DNA of 64,000 nucleotides from Oikopleura dioica (GCA_907165135.1 OU015567.1:5709001-5773000), one strand, 5' to 3'. Shown: positions 43,461-54,555, counted from the stretch's first letter. Notes: a model not told the origin generated them from the sequence alone. Numbers and translations are program-made.

Positions 43461-45307
43461 TTAAAGGAAAGCTCCGGAATCTTTGTTTTTCAATTTTATC
43501 TGGACGTGTTGATAGTCTTCCACGTTTTTGGGAAGCTCGCAGGAAAGAACCACCTTCATGTTTTTCGACAGTTTTCCAGTCTCGTAAGCTAAAAGCAAAA
43601 TAAGATACAAATAAGTGATTTCTCTGTGTACCTTCAGCGAGGGCAGAGACGACCTTTCGCTCGCTTTCATGTTTGACCGAGCGGGCGCCGTAAGAAACCT
43701 CGTATCCGTCCGCCAAAACGCTGATGACAGACTCTTCCCAGGAGAGCTCGATGTCGTGTTTATCTTTCGCGATTCGTTTCCACAAACCCAATTCGAATTC
43801 AACAAGTTCTCTCAGCTCAGAGTCCTGAAATTTTAATTTTAAATCGGCCCTGTCTTGATTTGCTTACCGAAAAAGGGAGGAAATAGACGAATTCGTTGAT
43901 TCTCCCGAGAAACTCGTCTCGTTTGAAGTGAAATTTCAAAATCGGCTTGACTACGTTTTGGCGGAACTCTTTGTCCACCGTCGTTTTTTCGTCCCCTTTC
44001 GATCTCAAAGCGACGCCGTATTCTGCAATTTGTCCAGACGCCAGATTCGAAGTCATGATGAAAATCGCATCTAGCAATTTTTTTTTATCTTTGCAATCAA
44101 GGAAGAGTACCTTTGCATTCGACAGTCTTGCCCTGTCCATCCGTCATTCTTCCTTCGTCGAAGAGCTGCAGTAAAATCGGCAATGAATCTGGGTGCGCTT
44201 TCTCGATCTCGTCGAAGAGCACGACCGCGTTGGGACATTTGGTGAGAGCCTCGGTCAGCTGGCCTCCTTTGTCGTGGCCGACGTAGCCCGGCGGCGCCCC
44301 GATCAGCCGCGCCACTTCGTGCTGCGAACTGTACTCGCTCATGTCGATCCGGACGAAGCCCTCTTTCATGTTTCCGTGGATGTACTTGGCCACCTGCTTG
44401 GCCAACTCTGTTTTCCCGATTCCCGAGCTGCCCAAAAAGATCATCACAACAGGATGGTCAGAATCGACCCAGCCATTTTCTTTCCTTCGGATCGCAGCCG
44501 CCACTTGCTTGATCGCCGCTTTCTGGCCGATTATATTTTCTGAAAGACGCGATTCCAGGGGGTATTTCTTTCGCTTTTCTTTCAGAACTGCGTCGCGGTT
44601 TTTGATCGCTTTGATCAGCAGACCCTAGAAAAAAAACAGTTTTAGACTTGTCATCTAGATATTCACTTGCCTTGATTAACAGGCCATTTTTCGAGTTTAA
44701 ATCCACAACTTCGATTGGTGAAACGCCTTGATGCAGTTTCACCAGTGGATCAGCTCCAGCGTCGATCAACAATTTCGCCATTTCGTAGTTGTCGTTCAAA
44801 ACAGCGTAGAATAAAGCGGTGGCTCCTCGATAGTCGATTTTCGCCGAAAGATGCGTTGGAAATTGCTCCTTTCGAACTTTCAATTTCTCCTCGTCTTCTG
44901 CGCTAGAAATATGAATAAAATATCCAATCTGAGCGCCTTTGTGTGTACTACCTAAACATAGCTTGCGTGTAATGCTGTCCGAACTGCTTGGCAACAGGTT
45001 TGACGTATTTCTCTTGAAGATCTGGATCCGCTCCCGATTCAAGCAGCAGTTTCACCGTTTTCTCGTCATTCCAAGCTGCAGCGAGGTGAAGCGGCGTCCA
45101 CCCATATTTGTGATACTGATTCGTTTTCTGGCCCGTTTTGATGCATTTGTAGACGGAGCCGTAGTCGTCCGAAACGATCGCTTTGTAGATATTTAGCTCT
45201 TCTTTTGGCTTGTCGAAAAGGAAACCGCCAAGAGCGACTGTTGAAGTTGTAGGAAGGAGCAGCCGTGCTCGTTGTCGAAACGCTTGCTGGAAAAAGCGAC
45301 GAGACAT
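43461..45307 (-). CDS. CLPB: Mitochondrial CLPB/SKD3 AAA+ disaggregase
   Basis: A basic N-terminus ([19 protein letters not shown]) fits a mitochondrial presequence. Ankyrin repeats follow ([40 protein letters not shown]). The AAA+ domain has Walker [19 protein letters not shown], Walker [21 protein letters not shown], the pore loop [12 protein letters not shown] and sensor-1 [13 protein letters not shown]. The C-terminal D2-small domain contains [20 protein letters not shown]. The ankyrin plus single-AAA layout is that of animal CLPB, which keeps intermembrane-space proteins soluble. Introns of about 45 bp splice in frame (for example after YTQAMF). It starts one base after a TTTCTTAG acceptor-like site and lies 41 bp downstream of NR2C2AP. 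It appears intact. Confidence 0.93.
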
Positions 45308-45317
45308 TCTAAGAAAC
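45308..45317 (-). promoter_or_regulatory. Candidate trans-splice acceptor before CLPB
   Basis: The minus strand reads GGTTTCTTAG|A|ATG directly before the CLPB start, in a 41-bp intercistronic gap. Confidence 0.6.
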
Positions 45318-45348
45318 CTTGAGTTCAGTCAATCAGTTGTAGTAGCGA

Positions 45349-45863
45349 TCAGCTTGGCAGGGCAAGTATGCTCAGTTGGTAAACAATCACGCGACCGTAG
45401 AAGTCCGTCGAAGATTCGAACTCGACTTCGAGCTGTTCGAAGTCTTCTTTTGCTTCAAATTCGAATTCTTGAAGGTCGTTTGAGTCTAAAATAATCACTC
45501 AAAAGCTTGAAAAAGAATGAAGAACGAACCTTCTGGGAAAAAGGGGAGACTTGAATTCGGCCCAGTTTTGAAAAAGCATTTTTGTCCTGCAAAGCCGCCT
45601 TGGAATTGGATTTTCAGCTTGAATTTTTCGATATTCTTTTCTTCCACAATCTGTTTTTCTGCAAACTTCAGTTTTATGTACTGCGGATTTCCCTAAAGAC
45701 AACTTCTTCTTTATTATTCGACTGTAGTTTTCGGCACCTGATCTGAGTACCAACAAGTGTCCTCGTTCCCGTCGTTCAAAAACTGCTTGCCATACTCTTT
45801 TCCGTTCTGATCGAGCACCGAAGACACGGATATCTTGCAAAGCGCTTTATTTACTAACTCCAT
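45349..45863 (-). CDS. NR2C2AP: Nuclear receptor 2C2-associated protein homologue (NR2C2AP)
   Basis: Start MELVNKALCKISVSSVLDQN; then EDTCWYSDQ, a 45-bp intron (45711-45755 region), PQYIKLKFAEKQIV and the conserved LKIQFQGGFAGQKCFFKTG, a second short intron, and DFYGRVIVYQLSILALPS with TGA at 45349-45351. This matches the discoidin/F5-8C-like fold of NR2C2AP (EETCWNSDQG, LQIQFQGGF, DFFGRVVIYHLRV). About 125 residues, close to the vertebrate length. The vertebrate protein binds the orphan receptor TR4 and represses it. The ATG is preceded by TTTCAG one base away, and the TADA2 stop is 35 bp upstream: a typical downstream operon position. Confidence 0.85.
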
Positions 45864-45872
45864 TCTGAAACT
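45864..45872 (-). promoter_or_regulatory. Candidate trans-splice acceptor before NR2C2AP
   Basis: The minus strand reads GAGTTTCAG|A|ATG: a splice acceptor one base before the start codon and about 35 bp after the upstream stop. No exon precedes it, as expected for spliced-leader addition in a tunicate operon. Confidence 0.6.
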
Positions 45873-45898
45873 CAAATCTGTTTTCAAAGACCAATGGT

Positions 45899-46797
45899 TC
45901 AAGCTCCGCGTTGATTTTCTTTTTCTATGTCAGAGTAACGGACGCATCCTTTTCGGGCGAAATTCTTGAGCCGATTCGAGCGGCGATTGTAGCGGTCTTG
46001 AGCTTTCGCCTTTCCGAAAAGCGTTTGTAAGAGTTTCTTGCGCGTGGTGAGTTGTTCGGCGCCGCGGAATTGGAAAATTTTTTCGAAAGAGTTCTTCGAG
46101 GTTTTGTACTTGAGGTATCTTGAAGAAAGGTTTTAGCGATAACGAAGATTTGAAGCAGATCTACTGACCTGTCAACGAGTTTGTATTTGCGAATCACCCG
46201 TCGAATGCGATGCCTCTCTGCAAATTTGGTGTGAAAGATCTTCCCGGCGATGTCCCTCATTTCTTGCGGCAGAGATTCGGGAAGATTGACGAGCGCGTCT
46301 TCCGCGTCGTCGTGCACTTCTGGCACGAAGTCGTCGCGTTTTGCGTAAAGCCCGAGTTTGACTTGGTCTTCGAAGGCAACCTTCAGCGGTCTTTTGAGAG
46401 TGGTGTCTTCTACGTCTTCGGTGTGGTCGACGATTACGGATTTGTTTTCTGGGACAGTGAGGTCGCTGATCGGGCCGCGCAGGTAAAAGTCCGTGTATTC
46501 GCTCGAAATCGACCAGGGACAGTTCTCCACCGCCTGAAATGTCGGTTTAGTTTGTTTGTAAATAGAAATCAAGCGAAGAATTACCTTTAAAATCTCCTTC
46601 TCCTGTTCATAGGTGTATCCTTTGCGCAAAAAGCTCTTGTCGTTCTGGTCAACTGTATATTTGTGCGCAGGCACGTGGTTTCTCACTGTCGGGCATTTTC
46701 TGTAGCAGTTCGTGCAGAATCTCTCCTCGCACTCGACGCAGTTGATGATCGCCGTTTCGATTTTTCGCTTGCAAGTCGAACAACACACAGAGCTCAT
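45899..46797 (-). CDS. ADA2-like SAGA/ATAC subunit (TADA2)
   Basis: The N-terminus has paired cysteines (CCSTCKRKIETAIINCVECE, CTNCYRKCP) like the ADA2 ZZ finger, a short segment (EQEKEILKAVENCPW) recalling the SANT start, and the diagnostic middle domain (AKRDDFVPEVHDDAEDALVN, FAERHRIRRVIRKYKLVDR). Two introns are inferred: 51 bp after EILK (in frame, so a continuous ORF hides it) and about 60 bp after LVDR with acceptor TTTCTTCAAG. The C-terminal exon then ends IEKENQRGA (TGA at 45899-45901). ADA2 proteins activate the GCN5/PCAF acetyltransferase. The C-terminal SWIRM domain of ADA2 is not obvious, and the protein is short (about 260 residues). 2A versus 2B type cannot be decided. Confidence 0.7.
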
Positions 46798-46932
46798 TTT
46801 CCTGAATAAAGAATTCGTTAAAAATAGTGTTCTTTTGAAAAGTGAAGGATGATTGTGTCTTGGCAGGTGGTATTTGAAGCAGAAGTGAACTTTTTTATGT
46901 GTCAGGAAGTAAGTTCAGTTTTCAAGGGAATG

Positions 46933-48318
46933 TCAGTTGTAGTGTCTATCCGCACAGCGAGTCACGTGATCTTGAAACTGGCTTTTCCGAAACTCGAAGG
47001 TGCAGATGTAGCACTTTTCCGTCGGCTCATCTGGCTTGTCGAAACAGGGATATTGGCGCCGCACAGGCTGCAAAACTATCACCAGCTGACATCAAGGAAG
47101 ACTAACCTGGGGCGACTTGTTTAGATCTTTCTCGAAACGCTCAAGCCGGCAGCGCTCGATTTCTGCCTCATCGTGGCGAAAGGGTCCATTGCTCGTGAAA
47201 CGGTCGTTGACTGCGGTCTCCCGTCCGTTGGCGTCGATTCTCGTGCGGCTTCGGAACCATCGGTTTCGCAAGTCCTCTGCTCGACGGTGCTTTTTTCGGA
47301 AGGCGAGAGCAAGTTGTTCTGCATGTCTAGGCAGTCGGCGGTGTGCTCCTCAATGTAGTTTTCTGAAATGCAATTATCGATTCTGCCATCCTCTCAAGAT
47401 TGGTTCAATCGAGATACAGAAATAAAGACTTACTGTAGAAAACTTTGGAACACAGAGGACACTCGGCGCTTTCATCAATCGTCCTGCTCAATGCGTTCTG
47501 ATTAATCAGACCTGATCTCGGAGGGGAATTGATCCGCTTCTTCTTCATCGGCGAAGCTGAGTTTTGGAAGTATTCCTGGGATAAATTCGGGCGTTTTTTC
47601 GACGAACTCGCGGCTTCTTCTCTCTTGGTCTTTTTGCCATTGCACTCTGCCGCGTGCACTTGGAGAACTCCCAGCTCGAATAGTTCGTCGCAGAGTGGAC
47701 AAGCCATCGCGTCTGAAACGAAGGAGATAAGTCAAGGTTTGCTCTTTTTTTCCACTAACCATCTTTCGGACGAGCTGAATTCCCAGAAACTTCCTGAACT
47801 TCTTCCTCCACCAAAATCGGCTCATTTTTAGGCCTTCTTTCTTCGATGCTATTTTCGTTGACAAGAATAACGTCCTCCGAGTCGCTGTCTTCAAGCAGAT
47901 TGACTACTTCTTCATTCTTCTTTTTCGCTTTTGGTTTGTTCAGCTGGTTCAGTTCTTGAACTTGCTCTTGCGTCGATTTCTGACTCTCTTCAGGAGTGTC
48001 ACTGTCGGGCCCATCTGAAATGTACCCATATTCGACCGGCTGTTCGTTTGCCTTCATTCGCGCTTTGTCTTTTTCCTTGGTCGACTGAATCGTAGCGAAA
48101 TTGATGAGAACCCTGTCTGCCATGCATCCTAAGTCGTCTGGGGAGAGAGATCGCCCGAGCAGTTGTTCCAGCGCATCTGCAAATAAAGAGCCTTGGCCGC
48201 AGTCCGGAGCTTGCGTGTATTCCGCCAATTCGAGTGTCTTGCAGATTTCGTCGACACGGCACTTCATGTGACGCCAATACGCTTTCGACTTCTTTTTGTC
48301 GCTTTTGCTACTTTCCAT
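46933..48318 (-). CDS. UBZ-type zinc-finger protein, RAP80/UIMC1-like
   Basis: Start MESSKSDKKKSKAYWRHMKC; acidic middle with VVNLLEDSDSEDVILVNE; then three C2HC fingers: CPLCDELFELGVLQVHAAEC, CPLCSKVFY (split by an intron) with IEEHTADC, and near the C-terminus CYICTFEFRKSQFQDHVTRC. It ends RHYN with TGA at 46933-46935. The first finger followed by NG closely resembles the RAP80 finger CPLC-x-x-x-F...H-x3-CNG, and the last resembles its partner. RAP80 brings BRCA1-A to K63-ubiquitin at DNA breaks. VVNLLEDSDSED also resembles a SUMO-interacting motif. Classic UIMs are not seen, so another UBZ4 protein is possible. Confidence 0.6.
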
Positions 48319-48505
48319 TTTTCATCCACTCTTTAAAAGAAAAGCATAATTACAAACCGATTTCGAAAGAAAGAAGGAAGAAGGTAAAGTAATAACTTAT
48401 ATTTTGAATATTTATTGAATAAATGATAAATGCATAATGACATTTTTTGTTCGTCGAAGAAATTTGGCAACAAAAACATAAAAAAAAAAACTTTAGCTTC
48501 AAAGT

Positions 48506-49620
48506 TCAGACAATTTCAAGTAAGGCTGCATGGCTCGAATTCTCCGGGACACCGCTGTCGATTGGCAAATGAGTTGAAGGAATCAGAAATCGGGTGAAAA
48601 AATGGGCATAGGTACGGATGTTGTAGAACTTGAGCCAGTTCTCGAAGCAGCGGCTGCGCGGAGAAGGAGCCTTTGTCGGACGCATTCGCTTTAATAGTGG
48701 TAATGGTATAAGGAGGTAATTTTGTTTGGTTTGTACCTGAAGCGTGGTCTGGTCTTTGGAGATGAGGAGCATGTGATAGGCGGTGAGGGCGCCGAGAGCC
48801 AGCGTGATCAACAAACACAAGTAGAAGGCGGAGTCGAAGCGTCGGTAGATTTTGCGCGAGGGCCATTCCGACCAGCGAAGGTAGGGATAGCCGACCAGCG
48901 AGAAGTAGCCGCAGCCGATCGTCGTCCAGAGGCAGAAGTTGAAGAAGTAGCGCCGGTTGAAATGGCCGACGCAGTTGTTGATCCAGGGACAGTGGTGGTC
49001 TAAAGAGAAGAGGTTCAAAAGGGATGAATGGAGAGAGAATGGGTACCCATCTGAATGACGCATTTGGCGCAGACAGAGCAGTGGTGCGAGCCAGTCGGCT
49101 TCGGGAAGAGACATTTCGAGCAGTTGCGGCTGGAGAAGTAGGAGCGGGAAGAAGTGTAGCCGGGATCGCGGAAGGAAGCGTTGAAATAGTTGAACAACAT
49201 GTGCAGGTTGACGAAGAGGCCGAAGAAGAAGTCGAAATCGGTGATGATTCGCCGCATGTAAACGAAGTAGCTAAAAGAAAACGATAGATGAGGGGAAAAG
49301 AAAATTTTGTTGTACTTACACGTAGTTAACGAAAGAAACCATTCCAACAACAAGGAAAATGAACAAAAAGCCGAATCGTTTGCAGTTCTTTTCTTTTAAT
49401 AAATCATTATTCTCTTCTTGATTTCAAGAAGTGTCTCACCTGCGAATCTGCCAATAGGAACCATCACATTCTCGAGTATCGCTTCTCCGACATCGCTGTA
49501 AGCAGCGTTGGTGGTGAGCGAAGCTAGGACGAATTTCAAATAGCGAGAATTCTGCAGCGCGGAGCGGTAGAGACTGGAAAGGCGCTCCGATCCCCTCCAT
49601 TTCAGCCCTGAAGGAGTCAT
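48506..49620 (-). CDS. ZDHHC16: Palmitoyltransferase ZDHHC16 homologue
   Basis: Start MTPSGLKWRGSERLSSLYRS (ATG 49618-49620). Order: N-terminal membrane segments (RFGFLFIFLVVGMVSFVNYV), the Cys-rich domain (CSKCLFPKPTGSHHCSVCAK), an intron, the catalytic DHHCPWINNCVGHFNRRYFF, further membrane helices with LALGALTAYHMLLISKDQTT, and a C-terminal segment FTRFLIPSTHLPIDSG, both characteristic of ZDHHC16 (Aph2). It ends LLEIV (TGA 48506-48508). The enzyme S-acylates proteins in the ER/Golgi. The catalytic Cys and all zinc ligands are present. A rearranged partial copy lies at 22745-22945. Confidence 0.9.
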
Positions 49621-49755
49621 TCACTAGATTAGCCACGCTCATCTTCGCTGCTCATCAGACAAATGGCCGATCGGGCCTCATTCTAGAGATCGCTACAGTA
49701 AGCTTTCTACATAAATTTTCAATTCAAACGAGTGCATTTTTTGATGAAAAAAAAA

Positions 49756-50162
49756 TCAGTTAGGAAACGAGTCAGGGGAAATGGCAATATTTTCAAAAAT
49801 TTCGCACAAGTCGTTGGAAACCAACGGCCGGAGACGGTCCATTCTTTCGGCCACTTCTTCTTCCATCCCAGCATCGATCGCTAATTTCAAATTGTCGATT
49901 GCGATTTTCTTCAAAAGCAGATCGGCGCCAACTTCACTTCGCGAAATGCACTTTTTGTAGTTTTCGAAATCTCGCTTGGCGCAAAGTTCCAGCTTCTTTG
50001 GAGGAATTGTTTTGCCGTAGAATTCCTCGACGGAGATTTTGGGGAGAAAAAGGGTTGAAAAAACGGCTCGGTTCTCGGCACTCGTCGATTTGGAAGAGTC
50101 GTCTTCGATTCGGATTACGTCGTTTTCCAGCAGTTTCTTTAGCTCGGTTTAAATCTAATCGT
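49756..50162 (-). CDS. Unassigned ORF, likely last exon or short gene
   Basis: An open frame of about 130 codons from about 50146 to TGA 49756-49758 includes ELKKLLENDVIRIEDD, FSTLFLPKISVEEFYGKTIP, ENYKKCISRSEVGADLLLKK, and EEEVAERMDRLRPLVSND. It is acidic and helical. The upstream side has an in-frame TAA and no ATG, so the start is missing, lies in an undetected small exon, or is an internal Met. A GAG|CTAAAG acceptor-like site exists. It is the most upstream member of the minus-strand cluster. I do not recognise the family. Confidence 0.45.
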
Positions 50163-50165
50163 TTT

Positions 50166-50531
50166 TAGTAAATATATATTAGGGCGGCTGTTCTTTTAAA
50201 TAAAGAGTTTTAATACTAAAATTAGTAGTCTAAATAAATACGCATAACAATTATTTTAATCAACAATTCATTTTATAATAAAATTTGAGATAAATTAAAG
50301 TTTTCTGAATTGAAACCTTTTCCGAAAAGCCATAAGAAGATTCGGATCGACTTTCCATTGACTCACTCATCTGTTTCTTTATTTCTTATTCTCTTTTTCT
50401 CTGTTTTCTTTCTTTTTCATCCCTTTCGCATCGCCTTTTCTCTTTTTCTCGCTTTTGAAATCTCCTCGCGCGCTGATTGGTCCGCGCGCGGAGCGAAAGA
50501 TTTGAATCACCGAGATTTTGGAAATTCTTGA
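50166..50531. promoter_or_regulatory. Divergent intergenic/promoter region
   Basis: 366 bp of AT- then CT-rich sequence between the minus-strand cluster and the plus-strand GTF3C6 gene, including a long pyrimidine tract (about 50370-50455) and a GCGCG-containing stretch (50468-50492) just before the GTF3C6 start. It most likely holds promoters in both directions. No specific factor site is claimed. Confidence 0.5.
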
Positions 50532-51265
50532 ATGGAGGTCGATTCTAGCGCTGGAAATGCAGAATTAGAAAAGAGAGAAGCAGAAAAAAGAGAATACAGA
50601 AGACAGAACTATTTCGAGGAGCATTCGAACCAGCCAAAATCGCGAAAACAAATGCCGGATTTGGAAGAATTCGGCGAAGATGAGGATGAAGATGACGAGT
50701 GGGAAGTTGTTCAAGAAACGCACTGCCATTTGGAACTTCCCGACTGCCCTGTCAAGGTACAGTACTGTACTGATCCTTCTCGCCGTCTATTATTTATAAA
50801 TTTTAGCTTTCGGAAGCTGAGAAAATCCGCGTGGTCGGGCTGGACTCGGAAGAGCCCTTCATCCAAGTCAACAACATTTTCTTCAAAGGAAACTACGAAA
50901 AGACGCTCGGGACGACGATCTTCTTCGACGGCAATAGCAAGGCGCAGAGCATGGTCGGCCAGGAAATCGGAAAAACTGAAAGGAAACTGCTGATGAAGGA
51001 AGTTCATTTGATCAAGAGACGCGACTCCTTCCACGAAGCAGGTTTGAGTCATTTTGAAATTTTCGATAAATAATTCTCAGAAGAGCGCGAAAAGCGAGGC
51101 CGATTCCGAAATAACGACAGTCCGCCGCCCTTCCTCGAAAAAGAGTCTTCTTCGCGAGCGATAATTCCAAACTCAGACTCGGAGTCGGAGCAAGACTCGG
51201 ACGAAGACTCCCTTATCGAGATTTCTGACGGTTCTGAAGAAGAAGCGGAAATGAACGAAGAATGA
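50532..51265 (+). CDS. GTF3C6: TFIIIC subunit 6 homologue (GTF3C6)
   Basis: Three exons: 50532-50756, 50807-51041 and about 51081-51265, with introns of about 50 and 39 bp. The acidic N-terminus is followed by the tau55-like beta barrel: EWEVVQETHCHLELPDCPVK, KIRVVGLDSEEPFIQVNNIF, then GNYEKTLGTTIFFDG, matching VLGIDTERPILQVDSCVFAG and EDTLGTCVIFE of the human subunit. The tail is Ser/Asp/Glu-rich. GTF3C6 is a small TFIIIC subunit needed for tRNA-gene (Pol III) transcription. It is the first gene of a plus-strand pair; the next ATG is 36 bp after its stop. Confidence 0.85.
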
Positions 51266-51290
51266 ACTTTCGAGAAAGTTTTCGAAAATG

Positions 51291-51301
51291 TCGTTTTTAG
51301 A
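51291..51301 (+). promoter_or_regulatory. Candidate trans-splice acceptor before UPF0489
   Basis: TCGTTTTTAG|A|ATG directly before the start codon, 36 bp after the GTF3C6 stop. Same AG-A-ATG layout as the two minus-strand cases. Confidence 0.6.
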
Positions 51302-52679
51302 ATGCATAATGTGGAATTGAGAGTCGTCGAGGAGCACTCGGAATGTCTGTACTTCATCCAGCGACTGCTCGCGCGCGGCAAACTGCCTATTGAAGGCTTC
51401 AAAATGGTCCACTACGACTCGCATCCTGATCTCTGGAACGTGGTTGACTCTTCTCTAGGAGCTACTTCAGAAGCTGAAACAACCAACGAAAAGCGCGCCG
51501 ATTGGCTTCACAATGGAGCACCTTTCAAACTCAGAAAAGATGCGGGAGATGACCTCGATTGAGTCCTGGATCCTCCCGCTCGTCTGCGCCGGCCATTTGA
51601 AGGAAATAAACTGGGTGCGTCCTCCCTGGGCCGATCAGCTTGCAGATGGCAGAAGAGAGCTTTCGGTCGGCTTTGCGGAAGGAATCATCGAAAAGGGAAA
51701 AACCAGGCTTGCTGTGAGCTGGGCGACGGATTACTACACTTCTGACGCGACCTACTGCGCTGAGGAGAAAATGACGGATGCGAAGAAATTGACGCTGACT
51801 GTTTCGACGGAGCCGTCCTACTCGAAGAAAGAAGATATGGAACCTTGGTTTCTTGATGTCGATTTAGGTTGGTCGATATTATTTCTCAATTTATGAATCA
51901 TTTTCAGATTACTTTTCTTGCGACGATCCTTTCACGCAAGATATTCAGGGCGACGATTTGGTCAGGATTGGAAAGCTCTTTTCTGCGGGTAAATACAGTT
52001 TGAAGAAAGAAAGAAAATCGGTTGTTCAGGGAAACAGTTGTCAGACGAAGAGCCAGTAGAACTGCACGAAGAGTTTCAAAAGCGACGAGCGGAAAAACTT
52101 CGCAAATTCGAGTCCTTCCTGCTTGGGCTCGACAAAGCATGCGAAAAGTACGATCAAATGGAGGAAGAAGATTTCGCGGAAAGTGACGATCCGCATTTGA
52201 AGGAGGCATTCAAGATCTGGAAGAGCCAGCGGAAGCTTACCCAAAGCGCCGTCGAACTCAGCGGGGAAAACTGCTCTGAAGTGAACGATGGCTGGCTGAT
52301 TTACAACGCCGGCTGCACCAGTCAAGACGACGGACCCGCGCTGCCCGTGCACATTTCCACGGAACTGGAAATCGAGCAGATGATCAAGCAATTTGGTACA
52401 AAAATGCGATGCGTGTTAGCTGATTTAGGCCTTCCAGCGGGAATTTGCCTCGCCAGGAGCACAAAAGATGGATATTGCCCAGAAGCACAAGGCCAGTTCG
52501 CAAACTTTCTCAGCAATCTACATTTTCAAACTTCATTATCTCAGAAAATTTATCTTTCATTTTTGCGAACTCAAATAGTGGAGTCTATTCAAAGTTCTGT
52601 GATAGCAGTTCTGAAGGAAATATTCAAAGAGTTCTCTCCTGCCTCAAAATTACTCATAAACGAAGCTTACAAATCTTAG
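51302..52679 (+). CDS. UPF0489 family protein (C5orf22-like)
   Basis: Start MHNVELRVVEEHSECLYFIQ, conserved MVHYDSHPDL, then SIESWILPLVCAGHLKEINW, VRPPWADQL, PWFLDVDLDYFSCDDPF across an intron (51868-51907 region), LPVHISTELEIEQMIKQFG, and CLARSTKDGYCPEAQ. These are the hallmark blocks of UPF0489, whose HxDxHxDL and DxDxDxF-type residues suggest a metal-dependent arginase-like hydrolase fold. The function is unknown in animals. An intron of about 95 bp (51441-51535) is needed to join DLWN to EKMREMTS. The 3' end after CPEAQ is less certain. The ATG follows TTTTTAG by one base. Confidence 0.85.
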
Positions 52680-52720
52680 ACTAAATTCATGTTTCTGCAA
52701 ATAAAGGAATTCAATTCTCG

Positions 52721-53995
52721 TTATGCCGGCGGCTTGCACTTCGGAAACTCGCTGTATCGGCCGGTCCAGGGGCAGCTTGCTTTCCCATTCGCGTATTCGT
52801 CTAGCATTGCTCGCATCACGTCGAACATGAAGTTGCAGAAGTCCTCGTCGACGCCGATTGAGCGGTAGAACACGGACTGCTCCATGAAAAGATATGGCCA
52901 GACGCAGGTCATTTCTTGCTCAAGCTCTAGGAGGAATTTGAAACCGTGCACTGCTTGGTTTCAGTACCTTTGATTGAAAATTGGCGGACTCCGCTGATTC
53001 TGTTGTACTCCCGCAAGTACATGTTCAAGAAGTCTTCGTAAATGTCCTTGTTGAATCTCTCGTAGAAGCGAATGATGTAGTAGGCGAGGTCGAAAGCTCG
53101 AGTGCCGAATTCTGAGTTATCGTAGTCAATCAGCATCAGTCTTTCCTCCATCGATGTTCCTTCTGGAGCGTCGCGGATGAACACGTTTCCGTCGTGGGCG
53201 TCGTTGTGGCACCAAACGGTCGGCGAAATGGTGCCCCACTGGACATCGTACATGAAGTCGATCAGGCCCTCGGCTGAACTGATGTTGAGGAACTCGCCCT
53301 GAACTGGAAACTGCCCGATTCGCTCCTCGACCCATTCCTGTTTGAAATCATAGAAGAGAATTAATTTTTATCAAACCTTTGCGGGATCAGTAGCTGTTTC
53401 GTAGTGAGATCTGATCGCTCTTGTGTTCCAGGGCCAGGCGTGGTAGCAGTTTGTGATCGGCCTTGGACACTCTTCTTCGCTGATGATGTGCATTGAAGCG
53501 AAGCGCTTTGCTGCAGCGCGGTAGACGTCGATGTCGCTAGGTCGGAGTTCGTCTATTTTGTCGATTGAGTCTCCGTAAAGAAGCTCGTAGAAGTTCACGT
53601 AGGCGGGAGGGACGGTCTCTTCGATGGAGCCAAAGAAGATCGGCCCGTTGCCCGAGTCTGACATCGCTTTGTCCACGATTCGCATCCGTTCCTTGTCCAG
53701 CGTTGTCGGCTACAATCGATTAGCCTCCAAGAAGTGTTGATTGAGTACATACATATCTGTAGAGCTTCTCCGCTGCTTCGAAGTTGAGGGAAGCAGACGA
53801 GCAGTTGTAGACGACGCCCTGGCCTCCTTCGCCGAGAAGAGAGACCGTAGCGTCACTCGCACCCGTGTGCTCCTGGCAAAACTGGAGAGCCTTTTCTGGG
53901 GAAGTGTTTGCTTTGACAGTTCCTTTCGCATGTTGAAAGTTTCTTTCGGCACTTCGGGAAGGGAGATCGCCGGTGATTCCGTGGTCATTTTTTAC
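52721..53995 (-). CDS. Choline/ethanolamine kinase
   Basis: From the 5' side: LLGEGGQGVVYNCSS (nucleotide-loop equivalent), NGPIFFGSIEETVPPAYVNF with FYELLYG, YHAWPWNTRAIRSHY, then the Brenner phosphotransferase motif WCHNDAHDGNVF with catalytic Asp, LMLIDYDNSEFGTRAFDLAY (metal-binding DFE-equivalent is DYD), and FLLELEQEMTCVWPYLFMEQ near the C-terminus (TAA 52721-52723). It catalyses the first step of the CDP-choline or CDP-ethanolamine pathway in the cytosol. Introns of about 40-50 bp are seen (for example after SIKG). The 5' end is uncertain: an ATG at about 53988 is in another frame and needs an intron. Choline versus ethanolamine preference cannot be called. It converges on the UPF0489 gene (about 40 bp). 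Confidence 0.85.
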
Positions 53996-54109
53996 CTTTT
54001 GGAAGATTTCTACCGCGCTTAAAATTAGTTGAGGTTTAATTTGCTTCGAAAAAGGACTGCTACTTGAAGGAATTGGAAGGAATCTTCGATGCCTCCCCAA
54101 GGGCAAGAA

Positions 54110-54555
54110 AAGCAGAAAGAAGCTTCATTCTCTGCAGTTTGAAGCAAGTCGATTTTCATGGAGAAAGAAAGCGTCGATATTTGCAAAGCCATTAGAGTGT
54201 CATCGCTCAGTTATTGGAATCCACTCTTTGTTATTTCGAAACGTTTTTATTTTTATCAATGAATTTTGGTTGAAATCTTTGGCGGAGACCGGATCTGGAA
54301 AGATAGCTGCCTTCACCATTCCCGTTCTTCAGGTTGACCTTCTTTTTCGACCTTTTCGAGTTCTTGTCTGAAAGAATGCTGAATTTAATGGCGATTCTTA
54401 TTGAAAAAGAACTTTGAAAAGAAGACAATCATAAAATCAAGATTATTGTCTTGGTTTATGGGGCGCTTGTTGTGATTACCAAGCAGAGAAAAGATCAAGA
54501 AAATTTTCTGAAAATTGTTGCAGAGGATAGAGCGACAGAAAGTCTTCCAGTTGAC
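54110..54555. other. Intergenic region, nothing recognised
   Basis: AT-rich sequence between the divergent choline kinase and EF-hand genes. It probably carries their promoters. No coding segment, repeat or RNA gene is recognised. Confidence 0.4.

Noticed and set aside
46210-46590. Plus-strand ORF opposite the ADA2-like gene
   Set aside because: The minus-strand frame has the ADA2 domain; the plus ORF has no features.
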